From the NCBI GenBank assembly GCA_003647035.1, contig QMMB01000233.1, positions 1 to 5,837 of the forward strand: a DNA stretch of 5,837 nucleotides. The letters are read 5' to 3'. Both the position numbers and the translations under genes were made by a program. The notes beneath the pieces are model-generated. The model saw only the letters and a list, made by a program, of their open reading frames with translations. It made no database searches and was not told the DNA's origin. Numbering within the stretch: the first letter of the stretch is position 1; each line of letters starts with the position of its first letter. This DNA is from Deltaproteobacteria bacterium. GTDB lineage: Bacteria; Myxococcota_A; Polyangia; Polyangiales; Houyiibacteriaceae. This document shows positions 5,128-5,837 of the stretch, piece after piece.

Positions 5128-5837
5128 ATGATCTCGCCGAATATCGCAGTCGTCGGAGGCGGCATCGCCGGGTGCTCGGCGGCCTGGTTCTTGAGGCAGG
5201 CGCTGGGGGAGGGGGCCGCGCTCACCGTCTATGAACGTGACGCACAGTTGGGCGGACGGCTGGCGATCCTCGATGTGGGCGGCACGCAGGTCGAGTCCGG
5301 CGGAACGATCATCCACGAGACCAATCGTTACATGGCGGGATTCGTGGATGACCTCGGCCTCGAGCGCGTCGAGCCCCATCAACGCGATGAGGGTGGCGGT
5401 GAGAGTGAGAGTGTGGGCGTTTGGGATGGGCGGCGCTTCGCGTTTCGTACGCATGACTCGGCGCTGCTCACGCGGCTTGCTGCCGTGTGGCGTTTCGGTG
5501 TGATGGCGCCGTTGCGGCTGCAGCGCGCGGTCGAGCGGGGCGTCCAGCAGTGGAATCACGTCTACGAACATCTCGAAGGGGGCGCCGCCTTCGACTCTCC
5601 GTCGGCGCTTTGCTCCGAGCTCGGCCTCGCAGACCTGCTCCAGAAGGACGGGCGTCAATGGCTCGCGGACAGCGGCGTGCGGGGCCGTTTCGTGGATCAG
5701 TACGCCACGCCCGTCGGCCGGATCATGTACGGGCAGGACGTTTCCATGAACGCACTGGCTACCTCGATTGCACTCGCCGGGGCAGGACTGGCTGGGAGGC
5801 TCTTCTCGGTGGGCGGAGGCAACCGTCGCGTGTGTGA
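5128..5837 (+). CDS. Prenylcysteine-oxidase-like FAD-dependent protein (partial, 3' end beyond window)
   Basis: The frame from ATG 5128 stays open to the window end (236 complete codons). The N-terminus is an FAD-binding Rossmann motif, GGGIAG at 10-15, with Glu36 ending strand 2 and GGR at 42-44. The following GGTIIHETNRYMAGFVDDLGL (58-78) corresponds to the GGSxIHxxNxxMxxFxxxLGL region of prenylcysteine oxidase/lyase. TPVGRIMYGQDVSMNALATS (194-213) and FSVGGGNRRVC (226-236) match its RVNYGQ...xMNAFxG and EGGNxxV blocks. Family members (PCYOX1) oxidatively cleave the thioether of farnesyl- or geranylgeranyl-cysteine, giving an aldehyde, cysteine and peroxide. This one has no signal peptide and should be cytosolic, unlike the secreted eukaryotic enzymes. 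An in-frame stop at 5107-5109 rules out an earlier start. The ribosome binding site is weak (GGA at 5118-5120). A more general amine-oxidase-like flavoenzyme is the alternative. Confidence 0.82.
   Translation, partial: MISPNIAVVGGGIAGCSAAWFLRQALGEGAALTVYERDAQLGGRLAILDVGGTQVESGGTIIHETNRYMAGFVDDLGLERVEPHQRDEGGGESESVGVWDGRRFAFRTHDSALLTRLAAVWRFGVMAPLRLQRAVERGVQQWNHVYEHLEGGAAFDSPSALCSELGLADLLQKDGRQWLADSGVRGRFVDQYATPVGRIMYGQDVSMNALATSIALAGAGLAGRLFSVGGGNRRVC

Noticed and set aside
5401..5412. Tandem GAGAGT GAGAGT inside the flavoprotein gene.
   Set aside because: Only two units, in frame, encoding Glu-Ser-Glu-Ser in a likely loop; too short to be a meaningful repeat.

Overview
The window is GC-rich DNA with tightly packed genes. 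Two products carry lipoprotein signal peptides, so the source is probably a Gram-negative bacterium. The gene families (HLD-I haloalkane dehalogenase, emopamil-binding/EXPERA-type membrane protein, prenylcysteine-oxidase-like flavoprotein, TetR-type operator) would suit an environmental proteobacterium or myxobacterium-like lineage. That placement is inference; no rRNA, tRNA or phylogenetic marker is present. No CRISPR array, transposase or tRNA gene was seen.

Left part, + strand (1-3322). A T-tract that looks like the end of an upstream terminator is followed by a perfect TetR/NemR-type palindrome and an SDR oxidoreductase gene. After 81 bp comes a lipoprotein with two VOC (glyoxalase-fold) domains. 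It overlaps by ATGA a 59-aa tyrosine/glycine-rich lipoprotein gene that is too small for ordinary ORF length cut-offs. A 126-bp gap then leads to an HLD-I haloalkane dehalogenase that apparently starts at TTG. All four genes read rightward and may be partly co-transcribed.

Middle (3323-4465). A convergent intergenic region with a very G/C-rich hairpin separates the dehalogenase from a leftward SAM-dependent methyltransferase. Just upstream of the methyltransferase, on the opposite strand, is a short stretch that reads like the C-terminal end of a protein with no start or body. It is probably the scar of a lost gene.

Right part (4466-5837). A leftward gene for a four-helix EXPERA/emopamil-binding-like membrane protein is divergent from a rightward flavoprotein gene. 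That gene resembles prenylcysteine oxidase/lyase and runs off the window end. The 176-bp divergent region holds a fair sigma70-like promoter.

Taken together, most genes encode small-molecule enzymes acting on hydrophobic or reactive organic substrates: an NADP(H) oxidoreductase, a dehalogenase, a methyltransferase, a sterol-isomerase-like membrane protein and a thioether-cleaving-type flavoenzyme. A joint lipid, isoprenoid or xenobiotic role is possible, but the sequence does not prove one pathway. The genes lie in at least three transcription units.
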